From NCBI GenBank assembly GCA_963701955.1, contig OY969694.1, positions 2,046,001-2,110,000 on the forward strand: 64,000 nucleotides of DNA, read 5' to 3'. The notes beneath the pieces were generated by a model that was not told the DNA's origin, searched no databases, and worked only from the letters and a program-made list of their open reading frames with translations. This document shows positions 41,459 through 48,902 of this stretch, in pieces (positions within the stretch are counted from its first letter, which is position 1; each line of letters begins with the position of its first letter). The translations under genes and the position numbers were made by a program. This DNA comes from Bog-473 sp963701955 (lineage in GTDB: Bacteria; Actinomycetota; Acidimicrobiia; Acidimicrobiales; RAAP-2).

Positions 41459-42322
41459 TCATGCGGCAGGACCATACAGCCGTGCCACCTGCACCGTCGC
41501 CGCCACGTCGTGGACGCGCACCATGGCCACTCCGGCCACCATGGCAGCGGCGGCCGTGGCCAGCGACGCCTCCACGCGCTCGGATTCCGGCGCCGGCTCC
41601 CGAGACAGCCCCGGCGTGCCGGCGCCCGTGCCGCCAGGGTCCTCGAAGCCAGGCCCGAGCAGGCCGAGGAAGCGCTTGCGGCTGGTGCCGACCAGCACCC
41701 CGGCGCACCCCGCGCTCGCGGCGGCTTCGACCAGCTCAGGGAGGTGACGCAGGAGGCTGAGGTTGTGCGCCAGGGTCTTGCCGAACCCGATCCCGGGGTC
41801 CACCCAGACCTCGGCGACCCCGGCCTCCATGGCCCGGCGGGCGCGGTCGAGCACGAAATCGTGGACCTCTCCCACAACGTCGTCGTACTGCGGGTCGTCC
41901 TGCATGGTGCGGGGACGGCCCTGCATGTGCATGGCGACCCACCCGGCTCCGCGCGCGGCGGCGACCGCCGAGAGAGTTGCCGACACGTCGTTGACCAAAT
42001 CGGCTCCGGCGGACAGCGCCGCGTCCGCCACCCTGGGCTTGACCGTGTCCACGGAGATGCGGGCACCCCGGGCCGTCGCCGGCGCGGCCAGGGCTTCGAC
42101 CACCGGGAGCACCCGGGCCAGCTCGACGGCATCGGGCACCGGACAGGCTCCGGGCCGGGAGGACTCACCACCCACGTCGATCACGTCGGCTCCCTCGGCC
42201 AGCATCTCGAGGCCCCGGGCCACGGCGGCCTCAGTCGTGGCGTACAGCCCGCCGTCGGAGAACGAGTCCGGCGTCACATTGAGCACACCCATGACAAGGG
42301 GACGTCCCACGGGCGACGCCAC
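41459..42322 (-). CDS. folP: Dihydropteroate synthase
   Basis: Condenses hydroxymethyl-dihydropterin pyrophosphate with p-aminobenzoate; the sulfonamide target. TIM-barrel motifs are all present: VMGVLNVTPDSFSDGG, GADVIDVGGESSRPGA, ARISVDTVKPRVADAAL, LVNDVSAT, and GVLVGTSRKRFLGLL. The final VAMVRVHDVAATVQVARL is the usual RVHD end. Length 287 with the GTG start at 42322. It lies 6 bp after folE. A short 17-bp imperfect direct repeat (GYGGCAGGACCAT) lies just after its stop. Confidence 0.95.
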   Translation of the reverse strand: MASPVGRPLVMGVLNVTPDSFSDGGLYATTEAAVARGLEMLAEGADVIDVGGESSRPGACPVPDAVELARVLPVVEALAAPATARGARISVDTVKPRVADAALSAGADLVNDVSATLSAVAAARGAGWVAMHMQGRPRTMQDDPQYDDVVGEVHDFVLDRARRAMEAGVAEVWVDPGIGFGKTLAHNLSLLRHLPELVEAAASAGCAGVLVGTSRKRFLGLLGPGFEDPGGTGAGTPGLSREPAPESERVEASLATAAAAMVAGVAMVRVHDVAATVQVARLYGPAA

Positions 42323-42328
42323 CCTCGC

Positions 42329-42898
42329 TCAGCGACCGCGGATGAACTGCATGGCCTCCGCCCGCGTCGCCACGTCGGAGCGGAACAGCCCGCGCACCGA
42401 CGAGGTGACGGTGACTGTGCCCGGCTTCTTGACCCCGCGCATCGACATGCACAGGTGCTCCGCCTCGATCACGACGAGCACGCCACGAGGGGAGAGGACC
42501 TCGTCGATGGCGTCTGCGATCTGCGTGGTCATTCGCTCTTGCACCTGGAGGCGCCGAGCGTAACCATCGACCAGACGAGCCAGCTTGGACAGTCCGGTGA
42601 TGCGTCCGTCCTCGGCCGGGATGTACGCCACGTGGGCCCGGCCGAGGAACGGCACCAGGTGGTGCTCGCACAGCGAGGCGAAGGGGATCTCGCGCACCAT
42701 GACCATCTCGTCGTGCTCAGCGGCGAAGGTCACCTCGAGGTGCCGGGCCGGGTCGTCGTGGAGGCCCGAGAAGAGCTCCTCGTACATGGCCGCCACGCGA
42801 TTCGGCGTGGCCAGAAGTCCGTCGCGGTCGGGGTCCTCGCCGATGGCGCTCAACAGCTCGGCCACCGCCGCGCGTACCCGGTCCATGTCGACGCTCAC
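42329..42898 (-). CDS. folE: GTP cyclohydrolase I
   Basis: Opens GTP to dihydroneopterin triphosphate, first step of folate synthesis. The 189-residue protein holds the zinc site in FASLCEHHLVPFLGRAHVAY and EAEHLCMSMRGVKKPGT, plus GLSKLARLVDGYARRLQVQE, so it is the zinc-dependent FolE form. GTG 42898 overlaps the tilS-hpt stop as GTGA. The following genes supply steps to dihydropteroate, except the removal of the triphosphate and the making of p-aminobenzoate. Confidence 0.96.
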   Translation of the reverse strand: MSVDMDRVRAAVAELLSAIGEDPDRDGLLATPNRVAAMYEELFSGLHDDPARHLEVTFAAEHDEMVMVREIPFASLCEHHLVPFLGRAHVAYIPAEDGRITGLSKLARLVDGYARRLQVQERMTTQIADAIDEVLSPRGVLVVIEAEHLCMSMRGVKKPGTVTVTSSVRGLFRSDVATRAEAMQFIRGR

Positions 42899-44376
42899 TG
42901 GTCTCCTCCCTTGTAACGGTGGACGCCGCGAAGGTTGCGGTAACGCTCGCCCACGTCGAGCCCGTAGCCCACCACGAACTCGGGGGGAATGGTGAATCCG
43001 ACGTAGCGCAGGTCGAGGTCGACCCGCTGCTCGCCCTCCTTCACCAGCAGGGCGCACACCTCCACGCTCTTGGGCTGGCGGGCCTGAAGGTATCGACGGA
43101 GGTAATTGAGCGTGAGCCCGCTGTCGATGATGTCCTCGACCACCAGCACGTGACGGCCCTCGAGCTCCGAGTCGAGATCCTTGACGATCCGCACCACACC
43201 CGAGGTCTTCGTCGCGCTGCCGTAGGAGGACACGGCCATGAAGTCGACCTTGACGGGGAGGGCGATGGCCCGGCACAGGTCGCTCATGAAGAGCATGGCC
43301 CCCTTGAGCACGGCCACCAACAGGGGCGGCTCCCCGGCGTAGTCGGCGGTGATCTGCGCGCCGAGCTCGGCCACCCGCGCCGCCAGGCGTTCCTCCGCCA
43401 CCAGCACGGGGCCCACGTCCGGTTCAGCCCAGGCGGGGACACCCGCACCAACCTCCTCCTGGGTCACCGGCGTGAGACTACCGGAGCGCGGCGACTCCAT
43501 CCGGAGGCGGCCCGCCGTACGGCGCACCCTCCGGCCACCCGACACCTCGGTCCCCACGGAGGCGCCCCGGGCGACATCGATCACCCGGTCGACCTCGGCC
43601 AGAGATGGGGGGTGTTCAGCCCGTTGCGTTGCGCGTAGCCATTGCCGCAACGCCCGGCGCGCCAGCGGCCGCGGGGCGCGGGCCACCACCCCGACATCGG
43701 TGGGGTCGGGGACCGCTTCGGACGCCAACGACTCGAGCAGGACTGATTCGTCCCGCAGGACGCCGGCTTGTCGGGCCAGGAGCGGGACGACGTCGCGCCC
43801 GGCCACCTCGGCACACAGGGGCAGCAGCTCGTGCCGGACGCGGTTGCGGACGAAGACGGGGTCCTCGTTGGTCGGGTCCGACACCGGAACGAGTCCGACG
43901 GCGGCGCACAGCGCATGCGTCTCGGCCCGCCGCAGGCCGAGCAGCGGATGGCGAGGACCGGCCTCCATTCCCGCCATCCCGTCGGTGGCCGCGCCGCGCA
44001 GAATGTTGATCAGGACGGTCTCGGCCTGATCGTCCATGGTGTGGCCCGTGGCCGCACCGGGGGGAAGCACCTCGAGACGAGCCGCCCGGGCGCGGGCCTC
44101 GAGGTTCGGCCCCGAGGTCACGCTCACCTGGCGGCGCTCGAACGCCGCCCCGAAGCGTTCGGCGACCGCAGCCACGACGTCGGCCTCGGCAGCCGACCCG
44201 GGACGCAGCCCGTGATCGACGTGGATGGCTGTCACCGCGCAGCCGGCCGCGACGGCGAGGACGAGCAGGGCCAGGGAGTCCGCCCCTCCCGACACCGCAC
44301 AGGACAGCGGTGCACCGGGGGGCGGGAAGGTGCAGCGGCTCAGGAGCTCGGCGAACCCCTCATCCACCGGCGCCAC
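42895..44376 (-). CDS. tilS-hpt: Bifunctional tRNA(Ile)-lysidine synthase / hypoxanthine phosphoribosyltransferase
   Basis: One open frame of 493 residues joins two enzymes usually encoded side by side. Residues 1 to about 300 are TilS: PP-loop SGGADS (29-34), IHVDHGLRP, TGHTMDDQAETVLINILRG, and the RNRVRHELLP helix; the C-terminal TilS substrate-binding domain is missing or reduced. Residues about 315 to 493 are HPRT: VAVLKGAMLFMSDLCRAI, SSYGSATKTSG, and the PRPP loop VVEDIIDSGLTL (412-423). The protein would make lysidine at C34 of tRNA-Ile and salvage hypoxanthine or guanine. Fused TilS-HPRT proteins are known, for example in Listeria. Confidence 0.92.
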   Translation of the reverse strand: MAPVDEGFAELLSRCTFPPPGAPLSCAVSGGADSLALLVLAVAAGCAVTAIHVDHGLRPGSAAEADVVAAVAERFGAAFERRQVSVTSGPNLEARARAARLEVLPPGAATGHTMDDQAETVLINILRGAATDGMAGMEAGPRHPLLGLRRAETHALCAAVGLVPVSDPTNEDPVFVRNRVRHELLPLCAEVAGRDVVPLLARQAGVLRDESVLLESLASEAVPDPTDVGVVARAPRPLARRALRQWLRATQRAEHPPSLAEVDRVIDVARGASVGTEVSGGRRVRRTAGRLRMESPRSGSLTPVTQEEVGAGVPAWAEPDVGPVLVAEERLAARVAELGAQITADYAGEPPLLVAVLKGAMLFMSDLCRAIALPVKVDFMAVSSYGSATKTSGVVRIVKDLDSELEGRHVLVVEDIIDSGLTLNYLRRYLQARQPKSVEVCALLVKEGEQRVDLDLRYVGFTIPPEFVVGYGLDVGERYRNLRGVHRYKGGDQ

Positions 44377-45421
44377 CGGCGCGGGTCATCCAGGACGCCG
44401 GATCGCGGATCTCCTCGAGCGTGGGGAGCCACTCCGGGGCTTCCCACACTCGAGCCAGCAGGGCAGGGCCACCCACGGACTCCACCGATTCGACGAAGCG
44501 CTCGCCCTCGGCGTACTGGCGCATCTTGGCATCGAGACCGAGCACCTTCGACATCAGCTTGGTGAGGCCGCGCGCCGAAGCCCGGCGCTCGTGCAACACC
44601 TTCGAGAAGTGCGCCGCCCCGGGGACCTCGGCCGCGCCGGCCCGGTCCATGGTGATGTCACCGTGGCCCTCGATCAGGCTCATCATCCCCGAGATCCTCG
44701 ACAGCGCCCTGCGCTGCTCAGGTGTGGCCAGCATGCCGACCACACCTGCGTCCCGGGTCGGATTCCGCCCGGCCCGCACCTCGACCGCGGCCCGGCGCAC
44801 CACGTCGACCAACCCGCTCGGATCACCCGAGAGGGGTCCGAGCAGCTCGGAGACGAGGGCGACGAAGTGGTCTCGGAGCCACGGAACGGCGGTGAACTGC
44901 AGGCGGTGCGTCACCTCGTGAAGGGCCAACCAGAGTCGGAACTGGCTCGGAGCGAACCCGTAGTGCTCCTCGACCGCAACGATGTTCGGACCGACGTAGG
45001 AGACCAGATCCTGGTCCTCGTCAGGCTCGTCGTCGATCAACAGGTCGTACTGGCCCAGCACCCTTGTCGCCATGTAGGCCAGCATCAGCCCGAGCTGCGT
45101 CCCGGCGACCGTCCGTCCGACGACGAGCGACGCCCCGCCGAACTTCGCTCCGCGCTTGCGCTGGAGCTCGACCAACGCTGGCCCCACCAGCCGTTCGACG
45201 GAGCGAACGTTGGCGGCCGCCCAACCGGGCCGGTCGGTGACCTTGGCCCGGGCCGAGCCGTGGACGGGGTGCCATCCGATGGCCTCGCTGACGAGGATCT
45301 CGGCGCGTGCCGTCAGCTCCTCGAACTGCTCCTGCAAGTCGCTCGAACGGTACGAGGCCGGCGCGGGTTTGAGGATGAGCGCATGGGCGGCCACGCGCTG
45401 GGCCAGCCCCCAGTCCACCAC
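44360..45421 (-). CDS. Zinc-dependent metalloprotease-like protein (DUF2342 family)
   Basis: A 353-residue zincin-like protein. It has the HExxH zinc motif in LALHEVTHRLQF and a downstream GMMSLIEGHGDITMDRAG helix that could give the third ligand. The family, found in actinobacteria as DUF2342 and sometimes labelled coenzyme F420 biosynthesis-associated, usually lies just before tilS as here. Its substrate is unknown. GTG 45421 follows GAGG by 7 bp; the frame remains open upstream into the anti-sigma gene but without similarity. The C-terminus overlaps the tilS-hpt start by 17 bp. Confidence 0.83.
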   Translation of the reverse strand: MVDWGLAQRVAAHALILKPAPASYRSSDLQEQFEELTARAEILVSEAIGWHPVHGSARAKVTDRPGWAAANVRSVERLVGPALVELQRKRGAKFGGASLVVGRTVAGTQLGLMLAYMATRVLGQYDLLIDDEPDEDQDLVSYVGPNIVAVEEHYGFAPSQFRLWLALHEVTHRLQFTAVPWLRDHFVALVSELLGPLSGDPSGLVDVVRRAAVEVRAGRNPTRDAGVVGMLATPEQRRALSRISGMMSLIEGHGDITMDRAGAAEVPGAAHFSKVLHERRASARGLTKLMSKVLGLDAKMRQYAEGERFVESVESVGGPALLARVWEAPEWLPTLEEIRDPASWMTRAGGAGG

Positions 45422-45464
45422 GGCCGTACCTCGTGACTCGGTCCCGGCGACCTCGAAGGTCTGC

Positions 45465-45791
45465 TCAGTGGGCGTCGTGGCGGCGCCGGCTTTCCTCGTC
45501 GAGCGCTTGGGCCACGCGTGCGATGAGGCTGTCAGGCACGCGGTCCTTGCATCGGTTGGCGATGACCCGGCGCAGCTCCGCCTCGAACTCGGCGGCGCCG
45601 CAACACGGACCGCACCAGTCGAGGTGGACCCGGATCTCGTAGCGGCGCTCCTCGGTGAGCTCGCCGTCGAGGTAGCCATAGAGCTCCTGAACGGCCTCGG
45701 CGCAGTCCACGGAGGGCCCGAACAGCCCGCTTTGATCCGTGGCGGCCGCGCCGCTGCCGCCGCCTCCTGCCTCGCCCACGTCTTCGCTCAC
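45465..45791 (-). CDS. rsrA: Zinc-binding anti-sigma factor, RsrA-like
   Basis: Redox-sensing anti-sigma factor of 108 residues. The ZAS motif is H56-x3-C60-x2-C63 in RVHLDWCGPCCGAAEF, and C30 in VDCAEAVQELYGYLD matches the extra redox Cys of Streptomyces RsrA. On thiol oxidation the zinc should be lost and SigR freed. The N-terminal 25 residues are Gly/Ala-rich linker. GTG 45791 overlaps the sigma-factor stop as GTGA, so the pair is made in fixed ratio. Confidence 0.9.
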   Translation of the reverse strand: MSEDVGEAGGGGSGAAATDQSGLFGPSVDCAEAVQELYGYLDGELTEERRYEIRVHLDWCGPCCGAAEFEAELRRVIANRCKDRVPDSLIARVAQALDEESRRRHDAH

Positions 45792-46372
45792 TCTCTCGAC
45801 CCCCCCGGCATGCTGCCGACGAGGCCGCGTTGTGCTGCCACGTCGTGCAACGCCTTCTGGAGCGCCCTTCTTCCCCTGTGGATGCGGCTCATCACCGTTC
45901 CGATGGGGACGTCGGTGATCTCGGAGATCTCCTTGTAGGAGAATCCCTCCACGTCGGCCAGGAGGACAGCCATGCGGAAGGTCTCGGGCAGCGCCTCCAA
46001 CGCCGCCTTCACGTCGTCGTCCGTGAAGCGATCGAGTGCCTCGTCCTCGGCGGACCGCCCCGGGTCGCTTCCACCGGACCCGGCCAGTCGCTTGTAGAGA
46101 TAGAGGTCCTCGACGTCCTCCACGTCCGCCATCTCCGGGCGACGCTGAGCGGCCCGGTAGGAGTTGATGAACGTGTTGGTCAAGATCCGGTAGAGCCAAG
46201 CCCGCAGGTTGGTCCCCTCGGAGAATGATCCGAAGGACCGGTACGCCTTGAGGTAGGTCTCCTGCACCAGGTCCTCGGCGTCGGCTCGGTTGCGGGTCAT
46301 CCGCAGCGCGGCCGAATAGAGGCCGGGCATGAATTCCATGGCGACGTCGGTGAAGGTCGCCTGATCTGCCAT
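45788..46372 (-). CDS. sigR: ECF sigma factor, SigR/SigH (thiol-oxidative stress)
   Basis: Extracytoplasmic-function sigma factor of 194 residues. Region 2 is seen in LYSAALRMTRNRADAEDLVQ and RAWLYRILTNTFINSYRAAQ, and region 4 in ALPETFRMAVLLADVEGFSY with VPIGTVMSRIHRGRRALQKA. These match the SigR/SigH group that controls thioredoxin and mycothiol genes. ATG 46372 is preferred to an upstream TTG. A SigR-type promoter (GGAAT then GTT) was looked for upstream and not found in the 84-bp gap. Confidence 0.93.
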   Translation of the reverse strand: MADQATFTDVAMEFMPGLYSAALRMTRNRADAEDLVQETYLKAYRSFGSFSEGTNLRAWLYRILTNTFINSYRAAQRRPEMADVEDVEDLYLYKRLAGSGGSDPGRSAEDEALDRFTDDDVKAALEALPETFRMAVLLADVEGFSYKEISEITDVPIGTVMSRIHRGRRALQKALHDVAAQRGLVGSMPGGSRE

Positions 46373-46456
46373 AGCCAAACCCTATCCATCGAGGGCCTCG
46401 GGGTCAGCAGGCCTGCGCAGCATGCGGAACGATGCTGGTCGCGCCTGGTGCGGAGC

Positions 46457-46819
46457 TCAGCCCTTGGCGTAGTCGGCGAAGCCCTGCCAGTCGATGACCA
46501 CACAGGGCTCGTCGCCCACGATCCACGCATCGTGACCGGGAGGGATCACCGCGAAGTCACCCGCACCGAACTCCTCCTCCTGGCCGTCGTCCATCACGAC
46601 CCTCATCCGTCCCGAGACGTAGTACCCCAGGTGGGCAGCCTGGCAACTGTCGGTTCCGGCCAGGGGCTTCACATGCTCCGACCACCGCCATCCGGGCTCG
46701 AAGGTGGCACGCCCGACCGCACCCCCCTCGAGGTTGACCAATTCGAGCTGTCCCGTGCCCCCCGCAAAGGGACGGACCTCCTCGGGTGCGTTCAAACTCA
46801 TCTTCTGCATATGGGCCAC
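46457..46819 (-). CDS. Cupin-domain protein
   Basis: Small single-domain cupin of 120 residues. The two cupin motifs are degenerate: WRWSEHVKPLAGTDSCQAAH for motif 1 and FAVIPPGHDAWIVGDEP for motif 2, with His residues that could bind a metal. The GYYVSGRMRVVMDDGQEEEF strand between them is typical. A purine-rich GGAGAGGAGGAG lies just before the GTG at 46819 and also serves an ATG at 46810. It precedes sigR on the same strand by 84 bp and follows an antibiotic-monooxygenase-like gene. No function assigned. Confidence 0.78.
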   Translation of the reverse strand: MAHMQKMSLNAPEEVRPFAGGTGQLELVNLEGGAVGRATFEPGWRWSEHVKPLAGTDSCQAAHLGYYVSGRMRVVMDDGQEEEFGAGDFAVIPPGHDAWIVGDEPCVVIDWQGFADYAKG

Positions 46820-46863
46820 GACTCCTCCTCTCCGGACTCCAACGCTCGTGCACTACATCTTCA

Positions 46864-47160
46864 CTACATCTTCTCCTCGCGCTCCACGTCGAGGTTGCGG
46901 AACGTCGGCGGGTCGGCACACAGGGAGGCCAACCGCTCGGCCAGGTGGCGCGTCTCGGGTCGGCTCGAGTTCTCCATCGCCGCCTCGAAGGAGGGGAACT
47001 CCACGATCTGGACGTAGGTCTCCATTCGGTCGCGATCCTTCGTTCGCTGCGAGCGGGTGGCCGTTCGCCATCCTTCAGACTCCTTGAGCCACTCGTCGAG
47101 CGCGGCATCGAACTCGTCGATCCGGCCGGTCTGGAACTCGATCATCTGTACGAACGGCAT
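46864..47160 (-). CDS. Small dimeric alpha-beta barrel protein (ABM/EthD-like)
   Basis: A 98-residue protein starting MPFVQMIEFQTGRIDEFDAA with a second matching half (VQIVEFPSFEAAMENSSRPE), the pattern of the ferredoxin-like dimeric alpha-beta barrel fold seen in antibiotic biosynthesis monooxygenase relatives. ATG 47160 has GGGGGAG eight bases upstream. An inverted repeat TGTCA-N10-TGACA lies 22 bp upstream of the start and could control it. The cupin gene follows after 44 bp, so the two may be cotranscribed. Substrate unknown. Confidence 0.72.
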   Translation of the reverse strand: MPFVQMIEFQTGRIDEFDAALDEWLKESEGWRTATRSQRTKDRDRMETYVQIVEFPSFEAAMENSSRPETRHLAERLASLCADPPTFRNLDVEREEKM

Positions 47161-47181
47161 CGACAGTGCTCCCCCAGGCCA

Positions 47182-47201
47182 TGTCAGGGCCCTTTTTGAC
47201 A
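47182..47201 (-). promoter_or_regulatory. Possible operator TGTCA-N10-TGACA
   Basis: Exact 5-bp inverted arms (47182-47186 and 47197-47201) with a 10-bp centre lie 22 to 41 bp before the ABM-like start. Centre-to-centre spacing of 15 bp fits binding by a dimeric regulator. No regulator can be named. Confidence 0.4.
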
Positions 47202-47202
47202 A

Positions 47203-47544
47203 AGGTACGCTTTTTTTCGATCCGTTGATAGCCCGCGATTCGGACGGACCCGATGCTCACTCCCCCGAGCGGGGTGGTCCGAGCGGGGTGGTCCCATCTT
47301 CCGGATCTTCCGAAGTCCCTTCACAACTCGCTTCTCCATAAACATTTCTGTTCAGCATCAACAAATCTGTGCAGTGATCGCGGAATGAGCCAAGCCCCCC
47401 GCGCCCGGGCTCCGTCCGTGGACCCTGGGAACTATCGGCAGGAGGACCCAGGATCGAGTTGCTTACAGAAAATGGGTTTCGGTCATGGTTCGGAAATGAG
47501 AAGAGTGGCCCGGTTGGCGGCATGTGGTTTCGCCGGAGCACTCC
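47203..47544. other. Gene-poor pocket upstream of the broken Fur-family gene
   Basis: This 340-bp stretch is less GC-rich than its surroundings (TTTTTTTCGATCCGTTGATA, CATAAACATTTCTG, AACAAATCTGTG). It holds the AACA-N4-TGTT pair at 47341. At 47496 an ATG opens MRRVARLAACGFAGALLITG, which looks like a signal peptide, but the frame then runs antisense-like through the Fur remnant with no mature domain. No convincing gene is seen. Confidence 0.6.
47341..47371. repeat. Paired AACA-N4-TGTT element, site 2
   Basis: Units AACATTTCTGTT (47341-47352) and AACAAATCTGTG (47360-47371) are separated by seven bases beginning CAG, the same spacing and spacer start as at 13366-13396. The second unit deviates in its last base. 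Unlike site 1 the two units are not inverted repeats of each other, so a hairpin is not the shared feature; the 19-bp spaced pair is. Confidence 0.5.
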
Positions 47545-47547
47545 TGA

Positions 47548-47868
47548 TCACGGGCGCAGGAGATCCACGCCGCCCTGCGGGCGGCCGGGGAGACGGTCGG
47601 GCTCACGACCGTGTACCGGCATCTGGCCCTCCTCACCGACGAAGGTCAGCTCGACGCCCTGCAGACCGCTGAAGGTGAGCTCGTCTACCGGCGCTGCCAC
47701 AGCGCGGTGCACCACCACCACGTCGTATGCCGCCGCTGTGGCCGCGGGACCGAAGTCGAGCTGCCCGATCTCGAGCAGTGGGCGGAATCGACCGCGGCGG
47801 AGTTGGGATACTCGGACGTGACGCACACCGTGGAGATCTTCGGTCTCTGCTCCGAGTGCCGGGGCTGA
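47548..47868 (+). pseudogene. Fur-family regulator (Zur-like), 5'-truncated
   Basis: The frame reads AQEIHAALRAAGETVGLTTV then YRHLALLTDEGQL, EGELVYRRC, HHHHVVCRRCGRGTEVELPD and GLCSECRG, which is the recognition helix, wing, metal site and two CxxC pairs of a Fur/Zur protein. A stop codon at 47545 lies just before the conserved SAQEIH-type segment, and the first 30 or so residues (helix 1 of the DNA-binding domain) are absent in every frame. Upstream sequence is unrelated. An internal GTG at 47611 could make a dimerisation-only fragment of about 85 residues. Truncation appears real, since no nearby homopolymer change restores the start. Confidence 0.8.
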
Positions 47869-47891
47869 GCGGTCGGCACCCGCAGCCCTGC

Positions 47892-48797
47892 TCAGTCCGC
47901 TACCCGGAACAACCCCGCCTCCATGACGTCCTCACCGCGCTGGGTCGACGTCGTGAACCGGTATGCGCCTGCCAGGACGTCGCCGACGTCCCAGATGGAC
48001 ACCGTGACGGTGTCGCCGGGCCGTGTCGGACGCGAAAATCGGGCCCGCATGGCGCCGAAGCGCGCCGGGTCGGATCCGCAGATCCGGTGGAGGAGGGCCC
48101 GGGCGGTGAACCCGTAGGTGCACAAGCCGTGCAGGATGGGTCGATCGAATCCGGCTCGGGCCGCGAAGAGTGGGTCCGAGTGGAGGGGATTGCGGTCACC
48201 GCTCAGGCGGTACAGGAGGGCCTGATCCGGGCGCGTGGCGTACGAGACGACCTCGTCGGGCGGTCGCGCCGGAAGCGGTGCGGCCGCCGCCTCACCCTCC
48301 TCGTCACCCTCGTCGCGGCGCGGCCCACCGAAACCACCCTCGCCCCGGAGGAACAGCGTCGTCCGGTTGGTGAAGGCAGGCCGCCCGCTGTCGGCCAGCC
48401 GGGCCTCGCTCTCGAGCACCACGAGCGCGGCGTGTCCCTTGTCGTACATGCCCACGATCCGCGTGGTCACCGAGATCCGTCCCTCGGCGGGAAGCTCCCC
48501 ATGGAGACGCACCGCCTGGTCGGCGTGGAGCACCGACTCGAGGTCGTACGCCCCGATCGACGGGGTGACGTCGCCTCCGAGACCGAGGACCGCGCCCTCC
48601 TGGCCGATCACGGTGGCGAACGTGGGCAGGACGCGTTGGGGCACCCCCTCGGAGTTCTCGGTGGTGAACTCGAGCTCGGCGCACGGATCGGGAGATCCCG
48701 CGCCCACCCCCAGCGCGTAGACCAGCGCGTCCGTGCGGGTCCACGATCGCTCGAAGGGTTTCGACGACGCTCCCACCGCGTTGAGGTCCAGTCCCAT
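47892..48797 (-). CDS. MaoC-like (R)-specific enoyl-CoA hydratase
   Basis: Double hot-dog protein of 301 residues resembling hydratase 2 of peroxisomal multifunctional enzymes. The catalytic half is C-terminal: YRLSGDRNPLHSDPLFAARA and GFDRPILHGLCTYGFTARAL, containing the Asp/His pair and the Asn of the hydratase-2 motif. The N-terminal half (VYALGVGAGSPDPCAELEFT, VLHADQAVRLHGELP) is the degenerate substrate-binding hot dog. Expected reaction: hydration of trans-2-enoyl-CoA to (3R)-hydroxyacyl-CoA, in fatty acid or steroid side-chain breakdown. It stands alone between convergent and divergent neighbours. Confidence 0.9.
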   Translation of the reverse strand: MGLDLNAVGASSKPFERSWTRTDALVYALGVGAGSPDPCAELEFTTENSEGVPQRVLPTFATVIGQEGAVLGLGGDVTPSIGAYDLESVLHADQAVRLHGELPAEGRISVTTRIVGMYDKGHAALVVLESEARLADSGRPAFTNRTTLFLRGEGGFGGPRRDEGDEEGEAAAAPLPARPPDEVVSYATRPDQALLYRLSGDRNPLHSDPLFAARAGFDRPILHGLCTYGFTARALLHRICGSDPARFGAMRARFSRPTRPGDTVTVSIWDVGDVLAGAYRFTTSTQRGEDVMEAGLFRVAD

Positions 48798-48902
48798 GCC
48801 GCTCCGACGCTACCGGCTCTGTCGGAAGCGCTCCGTGCAGCGCGTCGTGGGCACGGCGCAGCATGGTCCCCCACCACCGTGTGATCGATAGCGTGGCGGT
48901 TC

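Noticed and set aside
47253..47672. Secreted protein starting MRRVARLAACGFAGALL
   Set aside because: The signal-like start is followed only by out-of-frame Fur remnant sequence and ends at 47672; no mature domain, so it is recorded as a junction and not as a gene.
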